Made by a program: the position numbers and the translations under genes. From the NCBI RefSeq assembly GCF_003173615.1, contig NZ_QGNA01000001.1:1550001-1614000 (forward strand): DNA of 64,000 bases. The letters are read 5' to 3'. The DNA is from Falsiroseomonas bella. GTDB lineage: Bacteria > Pseudomonadota > Alphaproteobacteria > Acetobacterales > Acetobacteraceae. Of the stretch, positions 1-8,026 are shown in pieces; positions within the stretch are counted from its first letter, which is position 1, and each line of letters opens with the position of its first letter. The notes beneath the pieces are model-generated. The model was not told where the DNA came from. It worked only from the letters and a program-made list of their open reading frames with translations, and searched no databases.

Positions 1-864
1 TTTCCCGCGGATCCCATGGGCATCGGCGCGCTGCTCTCCCCGATGGGCCTTGGCCTGGCGCCGCAAACGCCGGCGCGCGAGTGGCGCGATCTCTATGCCG
101 CGCTGGACGCGGTCGCGGTCGCCGCCGTGCATCCCTTCTACACCGCGAGTATCCGGGAGTTCCGCGCCGCCGGACGCCCGGTGGTCGGCTCCGGCCCCGT
201 CGGCGTCGAAGGCACAGCGGCCTGGATGGACGCGATCGCCAAGGCCGCCGACGTGCCGGCCGCGATGCTGGACGCCGCCAAGGCGCGCATGCTGCCCGCG
301 ATCAAGGGCGCGATGGCGGCCGCGCCGATCAAGGCGCGCATCACCGTCTCCGGCTACGAGGGCAGCGAACTGCTCGTCGCCCGCCTGCTGAGCGAGGCTG
401 GCGCCGAGGTGCCCTATGTCGGCACGGCCTGCCCGCGCACCGAATGGTCCGATCCCGACCGCGAATGGCTCGAGGCCCGCGGCACGCATGTGCAGTACCG
501 CGCGAGCCTTGAGCAGGACGTCCACGCGATGCTGGACGCGAAGCCCGATCTCGCGCTCGGCACCACGCCGCTGGTGCAGAAGGCGAAGGAGCTCGGCATC
601 CCCGCGCTCTACTTCACGAATATGGTCAGCGCGCGGCCGCTCTTCGGCCCCGCGGGCGCAGGCTCCATGGCCGGCATCGTCGCCGCGCAGACCGGCGGGC
701 GCGAGCGCTTCGCGCGCATGGTCTCCTTCTTCGAGGGCGTCGGCACGCCCGACCGCGCCGGCTACGGCTTCAAGACCAAGCCCGAGGATCCGCCCGGCTT
801 CCGCGAGCGGCAGCGCAAGCTGCGCGCGGCGAAGGCCAAGGCCGAAGAGGCGGTGGGGAGCTAG
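1..864 (+). CDS. bchY: Chlorophyllide a reductase subunit BchY, C-terminal part
   Basis: This is the 3' portion of the gene for one half of the BchYZ catalytic component of chlorophyllide a reductase, which with BchX reduces the chlorin to the bacteriochlorin ring in bacteriochlorophyll synthesis. The reading frame is open from base 1, so the start lies outside the window; about 287 residues remain of a family usually near 500. Nitrogenase-like features visible are the [17 protein letters not shown] segment and CPRTEW. It stops 4 bases before bchZ, so the two are probably translated together. The gene order bchY-bchZ-puf is the classical purple-bacterial superoperon arrangement and supports the call. 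Confidence 0.93.
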   Translation, partial: FPADPMGIGALLSPMGLGLAPQTPAREWRDLYAALDAVAVAAVHPFYTASIREFRAAGRPVVGSGPVGVEGTAAWMDAIAKAADVPAAMLDAAKARMLPAIKGAMAAAPIKARITVSGYEGSELLVARLLSEAGAEVPYVGTACPRTEWSDPDREWLEARGTHVQYRASLEQDVHAMLDAKPDLALGTTPLVQKAKELGIPALYFTNMVSARPLFGPAGAGSMAGIVAAQTGGRERFARMVSFFEGVGTPDRAGYGFKTKPEDPPGFRERQRKLRAAKAKAEEAVGS

Positions 865-868
865 CGCC

Positions 869-2305
869 ATGCTCGTCCTCGACCATGACCGGGCAGGCGG
901 CTACTGGGGGGCGATCTACGCCTTCTCGGCGATCCGCGGGCTGCGCGTGGTGATCGACGGGCCGGTGGGCTGCGAGAACCTGCCCGTCACGGCGGTGCTG
1001 CACTACACGGATGCGCTGCCGCCGCACGAGTTGCCGATCGTGGTGACTGGCCTCGACGAGGATTCGCTGTCGCAGAACGGCACCGAGCCCAACCTGAAGC
1101 GCGCCGCGGCAAGCCAGGACCCGGATCTGCCGGCCGTGGTCGTCACCGGCTCGATCGCGGAGATGATCGGCGGCGGCGTGACGCCGCAGGGCAGCAACCT
1201 GCAACGCTTCATCTGCCGCACCATCGACGAGGACCAGTGGCAGGCCGCGGACCGCGCCATCATGTGGCTCTGGACCGAGTTCGGCGCCAAGGGCCGCAAG
1301 GTGCGCGCGCGCAATCCGAAGCTCGGCGAGAAGCCGCGCGTCAACATCATCGGGCCGATCTACGGCACCTTCAACATGCCCTCCGACCTCGCGGAGATCC
1401 GACGCCTGGTCGAGGGCATCGGGTGCGAGGTGAACCTGGTCTTCCCGCTCGGCAGCCATGTCGAGGACATCGCGAAGCTTCCGGATGCGGACGTCAACAT
1501 CTGCATGTACCGCGAATTCGGTCGCAAGCTGTGCGAGGAGCTCGACCGCCCCTGGCTGCGCGCGCCGATGGGGCTGTTCGCGACCACGAACTTCCTGAGC
1601 AAGCTCGGCGAACTGACGGGCCTCGACCCGGAGCCTTTCATCGAGCGTGAGAAGCACACCACCATCAAGCCGCTGTGGGATCTCTGGCGCTCCGTCACCC
1701 AGGACTTCTTCGCCAGCGCCTCCTTCGCGGTGGTCGCGACCGAGACCTACGCGCGCGGCCTGCAGCGCTTCCTGGGCGAGGAGATGGGCGTGCCCTGCGC
1801 CTTCGCCTTCGCGCGCAAGGCCGGCGAGAAGCCAGACAACGCCGCGGTGCGGGACGCGATGAAGAAGTCCCCGCCGCTGGTCCTGTTCGGCAGCTACAAC
1901 GAGCGGATGTACGCAGCGGAGCTGCGCAGCCGGACGATGTACATCCCGGCCAGCTTCCCGGGCGCGATCATCCGGCGCAGCACGGGCACGCCCTTCATGG
2001 GCTACGCCGGCGCCACCTACATCGTGCAGGAATACTGCAACGCGCTCTTCGACGCGCTGTTCCACATCCTGCCGCTCGGCACCGATCTCGACCGCGTCGA
2101 GCCCACGCCGGTGCGCCCGGCCGAGGTATGGGACGAGGAGGCGGTTTCCCTCCTCGACCGCCGCGTGGAAGCGGAGCCTTTCCTGCTCCGCATTTCCGCC
2201 GCGAAGCGCCTGCGCGAGCAGGTGGAGAAGGCAGCACGCACTGCTGGGGAGCAGCGCGTCACAGCGGACCGTGTCGCAAGCACGCTTTCGGAGAGCGTCG
2301 CATGA
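869..2305 (+). CDS. bchZ: Chlorophyllide a reductase subunit BchZ
   Basis: Second catalytic subunit of chlorophyllide a reductase; pairs with BchY to hold the Fe-S cluster and chlorophyllide substrate. The product is about 478 residues, the usual BchZ length. The N-terminus [19 protein letters not shown] and the early [13 protein letters not shown], with the conserved cysteine of nitrogenase-like NB proteins, are diagnostic. The frame is open further upstream, but the ATG at 869, four bases after the bchY stop, gives the family N-terminus. Downstream it runs into the puf genes, so it may be expressed from bch promoters upstream of the window and could itself contain a puf promoter. Confidence 0.95.
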   Translation: MLVLDHDRAGGYWGAIYAFSAIRGLRVVIDGPVGCENLPVTAVLHYTDALPPHELPIVVTGLDEDSLSQNGTEPNLKRAAASQDPDLPAVVVTGSIAEMIGGGVTPQGSNLQRFICRTIDEDQWQAADRAIMWLWTEFGAKGRKVRARNPKLGEKPRVNIIGPIYGTFNMPSDLAEIRRLVEGIGCEVNLVFPLGSHVEDIAKLPDADVNICMYREFGRKLCEELDRPWLRAPMGLFATTNFLSKLGELTGLDPEPFIEREKHTTIKPLWDLWRSVTQDFFASASFAVVATETYARGLQRFLGEEMGVPCAFAFARKAGEKPDNAAVRDAMKKSPPLVLFGSYNERMYAAELRSRTMYIPASFPGAIIRRSTGTPFMGYAGATYIVQEYCNALFDALFHILPLGTDLDRVEPTPVRPAEVWDEEAVSLLDRRVEAEPFLLRISAAKRLREQVEKAARTAGEQRVTADRVASTLSESVA

Positions 2306-2487
2306 CTGATCCGCTCCCCAGATCCCGCACCTCGAACCGGACGGCGCCTGGCGCCTCCCGGCTCCTGGCGCGGGTACGCCATGGCGGTTCGCCGCCTGGC
2401 AACCCGGCCGCGCGGGGTCTGCGCGGTAACGGCCGAGAGGCCAATAGGAGGCTCAAGGTATGGCCGACGGTTCGCGAACCGGCCTGA
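2302..2487 (+). CDS. Possible 61-residue leader ORF between bchZ and pufB
   Basis: An ATG overlapping the bchZ stop (ATGA) opens a 61-codon frame that ends 28 bases inside pufB in another frame. The predicted product begins [12 protein letters not shown], is very basic and has no membrane segment. The position is that of pufQ in Rhodobacter, but PufQ is a membrane-spanning protein, so this is not a clear homologue. It could be a translated leader that couples bchZ and pufB translation, or simply chance open frame in GC-rich DNA. No family is recognised. Confidence 0.2.
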   Translation: MTDPLPRSRTSNRTAPGASRLLARVRHGGSPPGNPAARGLRGNGREANRRLKVWPTVREPA

Positions 2488-2639
2488 CTGAGGGCGAAGC
2501 GCGCGAGATCCACCGCCTGTTGATCCAGGGGTGGGCATTCTCGGTCTTCGCTTCCATGGGCGCCCACATCCTGGTGTGGCTGTGGCGTCCGCTCGTCTAC
2601 GGAAACCAGATCGTCCCGCCGGACTGGCGCTTCTTCTGA
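2460..2639 (+). CDS. pufB: Light-harvesting 1 beta polypeptide PufB
   Basis: Beta subunit of the core LH1 antenna that surrounds the reaction centre in the intracytoplasmic membrane. The 59-residue product begins [18 protein letters not shown], followed by one membrane helix containing GAHILVWLWRPL, in which the histidine is the expected bacteriochlorophyll ligand. A strong AGGAGG lies 11 bases upstream of the ATG at 2460. It is followed after 24 bases by pufA, as usual. It is too short to be found by length-filtered gene callers. Length and motifs fit the family fully. Confidence 0.95.
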   Translation: MADGSRTGLTEGEAREIHRLLIQGWAFSVFASMGAHILVWLWRPLVYGNQIVPPDWRFF

Positions 2640-2663
2640 TCGGACGGGAAGGAGAGACAGCCC

Positions 2664-2843
2664 ATGCACAAGATCTGGATGGTAGTTGATCCGCGACGCT
2701 CGCTGTTCCTGGCGATGATCGCGGTGATCGCCGTGGCGACGATCCTGCACTTCGTCGTCATGAGCTCCCCCCGTTACTGCGACCACTGGGGGTGGTGCGC
2801 GACGTCGCCGACCTTCGTGCCCGGTCAGCCGGTCATCAGGTAG
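2664..2843 (+). CDS. pufA: Light-harvesting 1 alpha polypeptide PufA, unusual C-terminus
   Basis: Alpha subunit of LH1. The 59-residue product begins MHKIWMVVDPRRSL, the standard LH1-alpha amphipathic start, then a helix ending AVATILHFVV with the bacteriochlorophyll-ligand His29. A GGAGAG ribosome site precedes the ATG. The periplasmic end is odd: instead of the common pattern in which a tryptophan follows the ligand His by about 11 residues, here the first Trp is 13 residues away inside CDHWGWC, so two cysteines bracket it, and the tail is long and proline-containing. Identity as LH1-alpha is clear from position and N-terminus; the tail needs structural interpretation. Confidence 0.93.
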   Translation: MHKIWMVVDPRRSLFLAMIAVIAVATILHFVVMSSPRYCDHWGWCATSPTFVPGQPVIR

Positions 2844-2929
2844 GCGGTCGCCGATGTCGATCCGCGGTAGCGGGTGGAGACCAACCGATCCCGCAGCAGG
2901 CATGCATAGCAATATGCGCCCGCTGCGGT

Positions 2930-2950
2930 GCGGCGGGCCTCGCCCGCTGC
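2930..2950 (+). promoter_or_regulatory. pufA-pufL intercistronic stem-loop
   Basis: In the 165-base gap between pufA and pufL, GCGGCGGGC (2930-2938) can pair with GCCCGCTGC (2942-2950) through nine base pairs including one G-U, around a 3-base CTC loop. In other purple bacteria stem-loops at this place protect the pufBA part of the transcript from 3' degradation and so raise antenna over reaction-centre synthesis. The same role is inferred here from position and strength; no U-run follows, so it is not a typical intrinsic terminator. Confidence 0.6.
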
Positions 2951-3008
2951 CGGGGACGACGCAAGGGTTGGGCAGCGTGATGCCTGGCCAGGATGGGAGC
3001 CACATTCC

Positions 3009-3842
3009 ATGGCAATGCTGACCTTCGAACGCAAATACCGCGTCCGCGGAGGGACGCTGGTTGGCGGGGACCTCTTCGATTTCTGGATCGGTCCCTTCTG
3101 GATCGGCTTCTTCGGGGTCACGACGGCGTTCTTCACCGCAGTTGGCACGGCGCTCATTTTCATGGGCGCGGCCAAGCAGGGCACGTTCAACCCCTGGCTC
3201 ATCAACATCCCGCCGCCCGACCTCGCCTACGGCCTGCGGCTGGCGCCGATGTACGAAGGCGGGCTGTGGCAGTGGATCACGATCTGCGCCATCGGTGCGT
3301 TCGTCTCCTGGGCGCTGCGCCAGGTGGAGATCAGCCGCAAGCTCGGCATGGGCTACCACATCCCGGTCGCCTACAGCGTCGCGGTCTTCGCCTATGTCAC
3401 GCTGGTGGTGATCCGGCCGGTGCTGATGGGCGCCTGGGGGCACGGCTTCCCCTACGGCATCTGGAGCCACCTCGATTGGGTGTCGAACGTCGGCTACCAG
3501 CACCTGCACTTCCACTACAACCCGGCGCACATGATCGCGGTGACGTTCTTCTTCACCACGGTGCTTGCGCTGGCGATGCATGGCGGCCTGGTGCTGTCCG
3601 CCGTCAACCCGCCGAAGGGTGACGTGGTGAAGGCGGCCGAACACGAGAACGCATACTTCCGCGACCTGATCGGCTACTCGATCGGCACGCTCGGCATCCA
3701 CCGCCTCGGCCTGTTCCTGGCGCTTTCCGCCGGGTTCTGGAGCGCGGTGTGCATCGTGATCAGCGGACCCTTCTGGACCCGCGGCTGGCCCGAATGGTGG
3801 GGCTGGTGGCTCAACCTGCCGATCTGGCGCAACATCCACTAG
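3009..3842 (+). CDS. pufL: Photosynthetic reaction centre L subunit
   Basis: L subunit of the type-2 reaction centre; binds the special pair, accessory bacteriochlorophyll, bacteriopheophytin and primary quinone cofactors together with M. The product has 277 residues with five hydrophobic segments. Diagnostic stretches are [15 protein letters not shown] at the N-terminus, [21 protein letters not shown] with the pigment-ligand histidine, and [17 protein letters not shown] with histidine of the iron/quinone region. The frame extends upstream, but the ATG at 3009 gives the conserved family start. It precedes pufM by 15 bases. Confidence 0.97.
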   Translation: MAMLTFERKYRVRGGTLVGGDLFDFWIGPFWIGFFGVTTAFFTAVGTALIFMGAAKQGTFNPWLINIPPPDLAYGLRLAPMYEGGLWQWITICAIGAFVSWALRQVEISRKLGMGYHIPVAYSVAVFAYVTLVVIRPVLMGAWGHGFPYGIWSHLDWVSNVGYQHLHFHYNPAHMIAVTFFFTTVLALAMHGGLVLSAVNPPKGDVVKAAEHENAYFRDLIGYSIGTLGIHRLGLFLALSAGFWSAVCIVISGPFWTRGWPEWWGWWLNLPIWRNIH

Positions 3843-3857
3843 GGGGGGCGAGACACA

Positions 3858-4847
3858 ATGAGTGCCGTCGTCGTCTACCAGAACATCTTCACCCGCATCC
3901 AGGTCCGCCCGCCCGAGCCCTATCCCGGCGTGCCCCTGCCGCGCGGCGATGCCGCGCGGGAAGGCGGTGGAGGCTTCGTCCACCTGTTCGGCCGGCTCGG
4001 CGATGCGCAGGTCGGGCCCATCTATCTCGGCCTGCTCGGCGTCGTGTCGATCTTCTTCGGCACGCTGGCCTTCGTGATCATCGGCCTGAACATGCTGGCC
4101 TCCGTGCAGTGGGACATCATCCAGTTCGTCCGCCAGCTCTTCTGGCTGGCGCTCGAGCCACCGCTGGCCCAGCACGGGCTGCGCTTCCCGCCGATGCGCG
4201 AAGGCGGCTGGTGGTTGGTCACGGGCTTCTTCCTGACGATCTCCATCCTGCTCTGGTGGGCACGCACCTATCGCCGGGCGATCCAGCTTGGCCTGGGCAC
4301 GCATGTCGCCTGGGCCTTCGCGGCGGCGATCTGGCTCTACCTGGTGCTCGGCTTCATCCGCCCGATCGCCATGGGCAGCTGGAGCGAGGCGGTGCCCTTC
4401 GGCATCTTCCCGCATCTCGACTGGACCGCGGCCTTCTCGATCCGCTACGGCAATCTCTTCTACAACCCGTTCCACGCGCTCTCGATCGTCTTCCTCTACG
4501 GCTCCACGCTGCTCTTCGCGATGCATGGCGCCACGATCCTGGCGCTGGGCCGCTACGGCGGCGAGCGCGAGATCGAGCTGATCGTGGATCGCGGCACGGC
4601 GGCCGAGCGCGGCGCCCTCTTCTGGCGCTGGTGCATGGGCTTCAACGCCAGCTTCGAGAGCATCCATCGCTGGGCCTGGTGGTTCGCGGTGCTGTGCCCG
4701 CTGACCGGCGGCATCGGCATCCTGCTCACCGGCACCGTCGTGGACAACTGGTACCTCTGGGCCGTCGAGCGTGGCTTCGCGCCCGAATACCCGCAACTCT
4801 GGGCGCCGGTCCTTGACCCGGCCCTGGTGCAAGGAGCACCGCGATGA
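3858..4847 (+). CDS. pufM: Photosynthetic reaction centre M subunit
   Basis: M subunit of the type-2 reaction centre, partner of PufL and binder of the primary quinone. The product is 329 residues with five predicted membrane helices. Recognisable features are [11 protein letters not shown] near the start, [23 protein letters not shown] with the special-pair histidine, and [21 protein letters not shown] around the iron/quinone site. Its last codons overlap the pufC start (ATGA), so translation of the cytochrome is coupled to M. Length and all conserved regions are intact. Confidence 0.97.
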   Translation: MSAVVVYQNIFTRIQVRPPEPYPGVPLPRGDAAREGGGGFVHLFGRLGDAQVGPIYLGLLGVVSIFFGTLAFVIIGLNMLASVQWDIIQFVRQLFWLALEPPLAQHGLRFPPMREGGWWLVTGFFLTISILLWWARTYRRAIQLGLGTHVAWAFAAAIWLYLVLGFIRPIAMGSWSEAVPFGIFPHLDWTAAFSIRYGNLFYNPFHALSIVFLYGSTLLFAMHGATILALGRYGGEREIELIVDRGTAAERGALFWRWCMGFNASFESIHRWAWWFAVLCPLTGGIGILLTGTVVDNWYLWAVERGFAPEYPQLWAPVLDPALVQGAPR

Positions 4848-5983
4848 GGCCGCTCAAGCTAAGCTGGACCTGGCAGGCGCTGATCGCCATCGCGGCGCTG
4901 CTGGTCGGCTACGTGCTGGTGACCAGCTTCGAGCGCCCGCCCGTGAGCACGGCGCAGATCGGCTACCGTGGCACCGCCATGCAGCAGCTGCAGAACCCGC
5001 GCACCGTCCGCCAGGTGGCGGCGCGGAACGTCCTGCCGGAGGCGCAGCCGCCGGCGGACCCGCCGACGGACGACGCGGACAAGGCCTCGGCCGTCTACCA
5101 GAACGTCCAGGTGCTGGGCGAGCTCAGCAACGCCCAGTTCCTGCGCCTGATGCAGGCGATGACCGAGTGGGTGGTGCCTGCGGCGATCCGCGAGGAAGGG
5201 AATGGCTGCAACTACTGCCATAACCCCGAGAACCTCGCCTCTGACGAGATCTACACGAAGGTGGTCGCGCGCCGCATGCTGCAGATGACGCGCACGATCA
5301 ACGAGGACTGGACCACGCACGTCGCGCAGACCGGCGTCACCTGCTACACCTGCCATCGCGGGAATGCGGTGCCGGCGAATGTCTGGACGACCTTCACCGA
5401 CAACCGCTCGGGCCTCGTCGGCCCGACGGGCCAGAACCGCGTGGCACCGGCGGCGAACCTCTCCTCGCTGCCCTACGACCCGTTCACGCCCTTCCTGCTC
5501 AACGACCAGGACATTCGCAACCTGAGCACCACCTGGCATCCCGGCAGCAACCCCGACAACATCCGCATCAGCGAGTGGACCTACTCCCTCATGGTGCATA
5601 TGTCGCAGGGGCTCGGGGTGAACTGCACCTTCTGCCACAACAGCCGCGCGTTCGGCAGCTGGGAGCAGAGCCCGCCACAACGCCTCACCGCGTGGCACGG
5701 CATCCGCATGGCGCGGGCGGTGAACAACACCTACATGCAGCCGCTGTCGCAGACCTTCGCGGCGCATCCCTGGGGTCCCGAGCAGTACATGAACGGGCCG
5801 CGCCGGGTCGGCGAACTTCACGCAGACGCCCTGAAGGTGAACTGCGCCACCTGCCACCAGGGCGTGAACAAGCCGCTGCTTGGCCAGCCGATGCTGCGGG
5901 ACTACCCGGAGCTCGGCATGGTGAACCGGGCGCCGCCCCGCACCGCCGCGGCGGAGCCCGCCGCGCAGGCCTCCCGCAACTAG
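4844..5983 (+). CDS. pufC: Reaction-centre tetraheme cytochrome c subunit PufC
   Basis: Periplasmic electron donor that re-reduces the photo-oxidised special pair. The 379-residue product has an N-terminal hydrophobic signal-anchor (about residues 11-28) and four c-type heme motifs, CNYCH, CYTCH, CTFCH and CATCH, in that order. There is no lipobox cysteine near the signal, so the protein is probably held by an uncleaved anchor rather than by lipid as in Blastochloris. It is translationally coupled to pufM. A strong hairpin follows 26 bases after the stop, marking the likely end of the core puf message. Confidence 0.95.
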   Translation: MRPLKLSWTWQALIAIAALLVGYVLVTSFERPPVSTAQIGYRGTAMQQLQNPRTVRQVAARNVLPEAQPPADPPTDDADKASAVYQNVQVLGELSNAQFLRLMQAMTEWVVPAAIREEGNGCNYCHNPENLASDEIYTKVVARRMLQMTRTINEDWTTHVAQTGVTCYTCHRGNAVPANVWTTFTDNRSGLVGPTGQNRVAPAANLSSLPYDPFTPFLLNDQDIRNLSTTWHPGSNPDNIRISEWTYSLMVHMSQGLGVNCTFCHNSRAFGSWEQSPPQRLTAWHGIRMARAVNNTYMQPLSQTFAAHPWGPEQYMNGPRRVGELHADALKVNCATCHQGVNKPLLGQPMLRDYPELGMVNRAPPRTAAAEPAAQASRN

Positions 5984-6008
5984 GGACGCCGCGCGCATGA
6001 AACGCTGC

Positions 6009-6042
6009 CGGCCGGCGCGCCCTTGCAGGGGCTCGCCGGCCG
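6009..6042 (+). terminator. Strong hairpin after pufC
   Basis: CGGCCGGCG (6009-6017) pairs perfectly with CGCCGGCCG (6034-6042), and inside it GCCC (6019-6022) pairs with GGGC (6029-6032), forming a two-tier stem between pufC and the yqaA-like gene. No U-run follows, so it may act as an mRNA 3' stabiliser or attenuator that separates puf from crtI expression rather than as a simple Rho-independent terminator. The structure is seen; the function is inferred. Confidence 0.45.
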
Positions 6043-6063
6043 CGGCACATCCGGGCGCCGCCC

Positions 6064-6501
6064 ATGACGACGCTCGCGACCTATCTCGGCCTCTTCGCCG
6101 CCGCCTTTGGCGCCGCCTCCATCCTGCCGATGCAGTCGGAGCCGCTGCTGGTGGCGCTGCTGATCCTGGGCGACCAGTCGCCCTGGGCGCTGGTGGCGGT
6201 GGCGAGCCTCGGCAACACGCTCGGCTCCTGCCTGAACTGGCTGCTCGGCCGCTGGGTGGAGCATTACCGCGACCGGCGCTGGTTCCCGGTGCCGCGCGAC
6301 AAGCTGGCACGGGCGGAAGGCTGGTACCATCGCTGGGGGCGCTGGTCGCTGCTCATGAGCTGGGCGCCGATCATCGGCGATCCGCTGACGGTGATCGCCG
6401 GCGTGCTGCGCGAGCCCTTCTGGAGCTTTCTGGTGCTTGTCGCGATCGCCAAGACCGGCCGCTACGTGACGCTTGCGCTGATCACCCTCGGCTTCACCTG
6501 A
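6064..6501 (+). CDS. YqaA/DedA-like small inner-membrane protein
   Basis: Predicted 145-residue integral membrane protein with about four hydrophobic segments. It resembles E. coli YqaA (VTT/DedA superfamily) in the pattern SILPMQSEPLLVALL, then SLGNTLGSCLNWLLGRW, then WGRWSLLMSWAPIIGDPLTVIAG. DedA-family proteins are linked to membrane lipid handling and proton-motive force. It lies between pufC and crtI in the same direction, 13 bases before crtI, so it is probably co-transcribed with crtI. I know of no defined role for YqaA in photosynthesis; the location may be accidental or reflect membrane remodelling. Confidence 0.75.
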   Translation: MTTLATYLGLFAAAFGAASILPMQSEPLLVALLILGDQSPWALVAVASLGNTLGSCLNWLLGRWVEHYRDRRWFPVPRDKLARAEGWYHRWGRWSLLMSWAPIIGDPLTVIAGVLREPFWSFLVLVAIAKTGRYVTLALITLGFT

Positions 6502-6514
6502 ACGGAGGCCCGCC

Positions 6515-8023
6515 ATGCTCGACGCGATGACCGATCCACGGCCGCATGCGGTGGTCATCGGCTCCGGCTTCGGCGGCCTGGCCGCGGCCGTGCGGCTCGG
6601 CGCGCGCGGCTGGCGCGTGACGGTGCTCGAGAAGCTCGATGCGCCGGGCGGCCGCGCCTATGTGTTCCGCCAGGACGGCTTCAGCTTCGACGCCGGCCCG
6701 ACCATCATCACGGCGCCGTACCTGCTTGAGGAGCTCTGGGAGCTCTGCGGCCGGAGGATGAGCGACGACGTCACGCTGCGTGCGATGGACCCGTTCTACC
6801 GCATCCGCTTCGACGACGGCACGGTCATGTCCTGCTCCGCCGATCCCGAGGCGACACGGGCCGAGGTCGCGCGCATCGCACCCGAGGACCTCGCCGGCTT
6901 CGAACGCTTCATGCGCGACTCGGAGGCGATCTACCGCGTCGCCTTCGGCCAGCTTGCGGACAAGCCGTTCCACAGCTTCGGCGCGCTGCTGCGCGCGGCC
7001 CCGGACATGATCCGGCTGCAGGGCTACCGCACCGTCTTCGGCAAGGTCGGGGACTATTTCCGCAATCCTAAACTTCGCATCGCCTTCAGCTTCCACCCGC
7101 TGCTGATCGGCGGGAACCCGATGACCACCACCGCCTATTACTGCCTGATCGCGCATCTGGAGCGGATGCACGGCGTGCACTACGCGATGGGCGGCATGGG
7201 CGCGCTGGTGAACGGCATTGCCGGGCTGATCGACGGCCTCGGCGGCCGCATCCGCTGCAACGCGGAGGTGGCGGAGATCCTGGCCGAGAACGGCCGTGCC
7301 ACCGGCGTGCGTCTTGCCGATGGCGAGCGCATCGCTGCCGACATCGTCGTCTCCAACGCTGATGCGGGCTGGACCTATTCGAAGCTGCTGGCCAAACACC
7401 CGCGCCGCCGCTGGACCGACCGAAAGGTGGCGCGCGCGCGCTACTCCATGAGCCTCTTTGTCTGGTACTTCGGCACCAACCGCAAATTCGACGACGTCTA
7501 CCACCACACCATGGTGCTCGGCCCACGCTATGAAGGCCTGCTGCAGGACATCTTTGCCCGCAAGCACTTGGCCGACGACTTCTCGCTGTATCTGCACCGG
7601 CCGACCATGACGGATCCTTCCTTGGCGCCACCCGGTTGCGACGCCTTCTACGTGCTGTCCCCGGTGCCGCATCTCGGCAGCGGCGTGGATTGGGGCACGC
7701 GCGCCGAACCCTATCGCGCCGCGATCCAGAAGCGGTTGGAGGACACGGTCATGCCCGGCCTGGGCGAGTCCATCGTCACTTCCCGCATGCTGACGCCGCA
7801 GGATTTTCGGGATCGCCTGCTGTCGGTGAACGGCGCCGCCTTCTCGCTGGAGCCGCAGCTCTTCCAGAGCGCCTGGTTCCGCCCGCACAACCGCAGCGAG
7901 GAGCTGGAGGGTCTCTACCTGGTCGGCGCCGGCACGCATCCCGGCGCGGGCGTGCCCGGCGTGATCAGCTCCGCCCGCATTCTCGACCAGCTGGTGCCGG
8001 AAGCCGTCGCCTTCCGGCGCTGA
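6515..8023 (+). CDS. crtI: Phytoene desaturase CrtI
   Basis: FAD-dependent desaturase that introduces several double bonds into phytoene, producing neurosporene or lycopene for the spheroidene or spirilloxanthin pathways. The 502-residue product has the dinucleotide-binding motif VIGSGFGGLAAAVRL at the N-terminus, the GGRAYVF and DAGPTIIT segments, and the carotenoid-desaturase C-terminal signature LYLVGAGTHPGAGVPGVI. GGAGG lies about seven bases before the ATG at 6515; an in-frame ATG at 6527 is an alternative. It converges with crtD1, whose stop is three bases away. crtB and crtE, needed to supply phytoene, are not in this window. Confidence 0.93.
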   Translation: MLDAMTDPRPHAVVIGSGFGGLAAAVRLGARGWRVTVLEKLDAPGGRAYVFRQDGFSFDAGPTIITAPYLLEELWELCGRRMSDDVTLRAMDPFYRIRFDDGTVMSCSADPEATRAEVARIAPEDLAGFERFMRDSEAIYRVAFGQLADKPFHSFGALLRAAPDMIRLQGYRTVFGKVGDYFRNPKLRIAFSFHPLLIGGNPMTTTAYYCLIAHLERMHGVHYAMGGMGALVNGIAGLIDGLGGRIRCNAEVAEILAENGRATGVRLADGERIAADIVVSNADAGWTYSKLLAKHPRRRWTDRKVARARYSMSLFVWYFGTNRKFDDVYHHTMVLGPRYEGLLQDIFARKHLADDFSLYLHRPTMTDPSLAPPGCDAFYVLSPVPHLGSGVDWGTRAEPYRAAIQKRLEDTVMPGLGESIVTSRMLTPQDFRDRLLSVNGAAFSLEPQLFQSAWFRPHNRSEELEGLYLVGAGTHPGAGVPGVISSARILDQLVPEAVAFRR

Positions 8024-8026
8024 GCC

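Noticed and set aside
2302-2487. pufQ
   Set aside because: Position fits, but the predicted peptide is basic and lacks the PufQ membrane segment.
2259-4832. An 857-codon open frame on the minus strand across the puf genes
   Set aside because: It is antisense to unmistakable pufB, pufA, pufL and pufM, with low-complexity Arg/Glu/His composition and no recognised domain.
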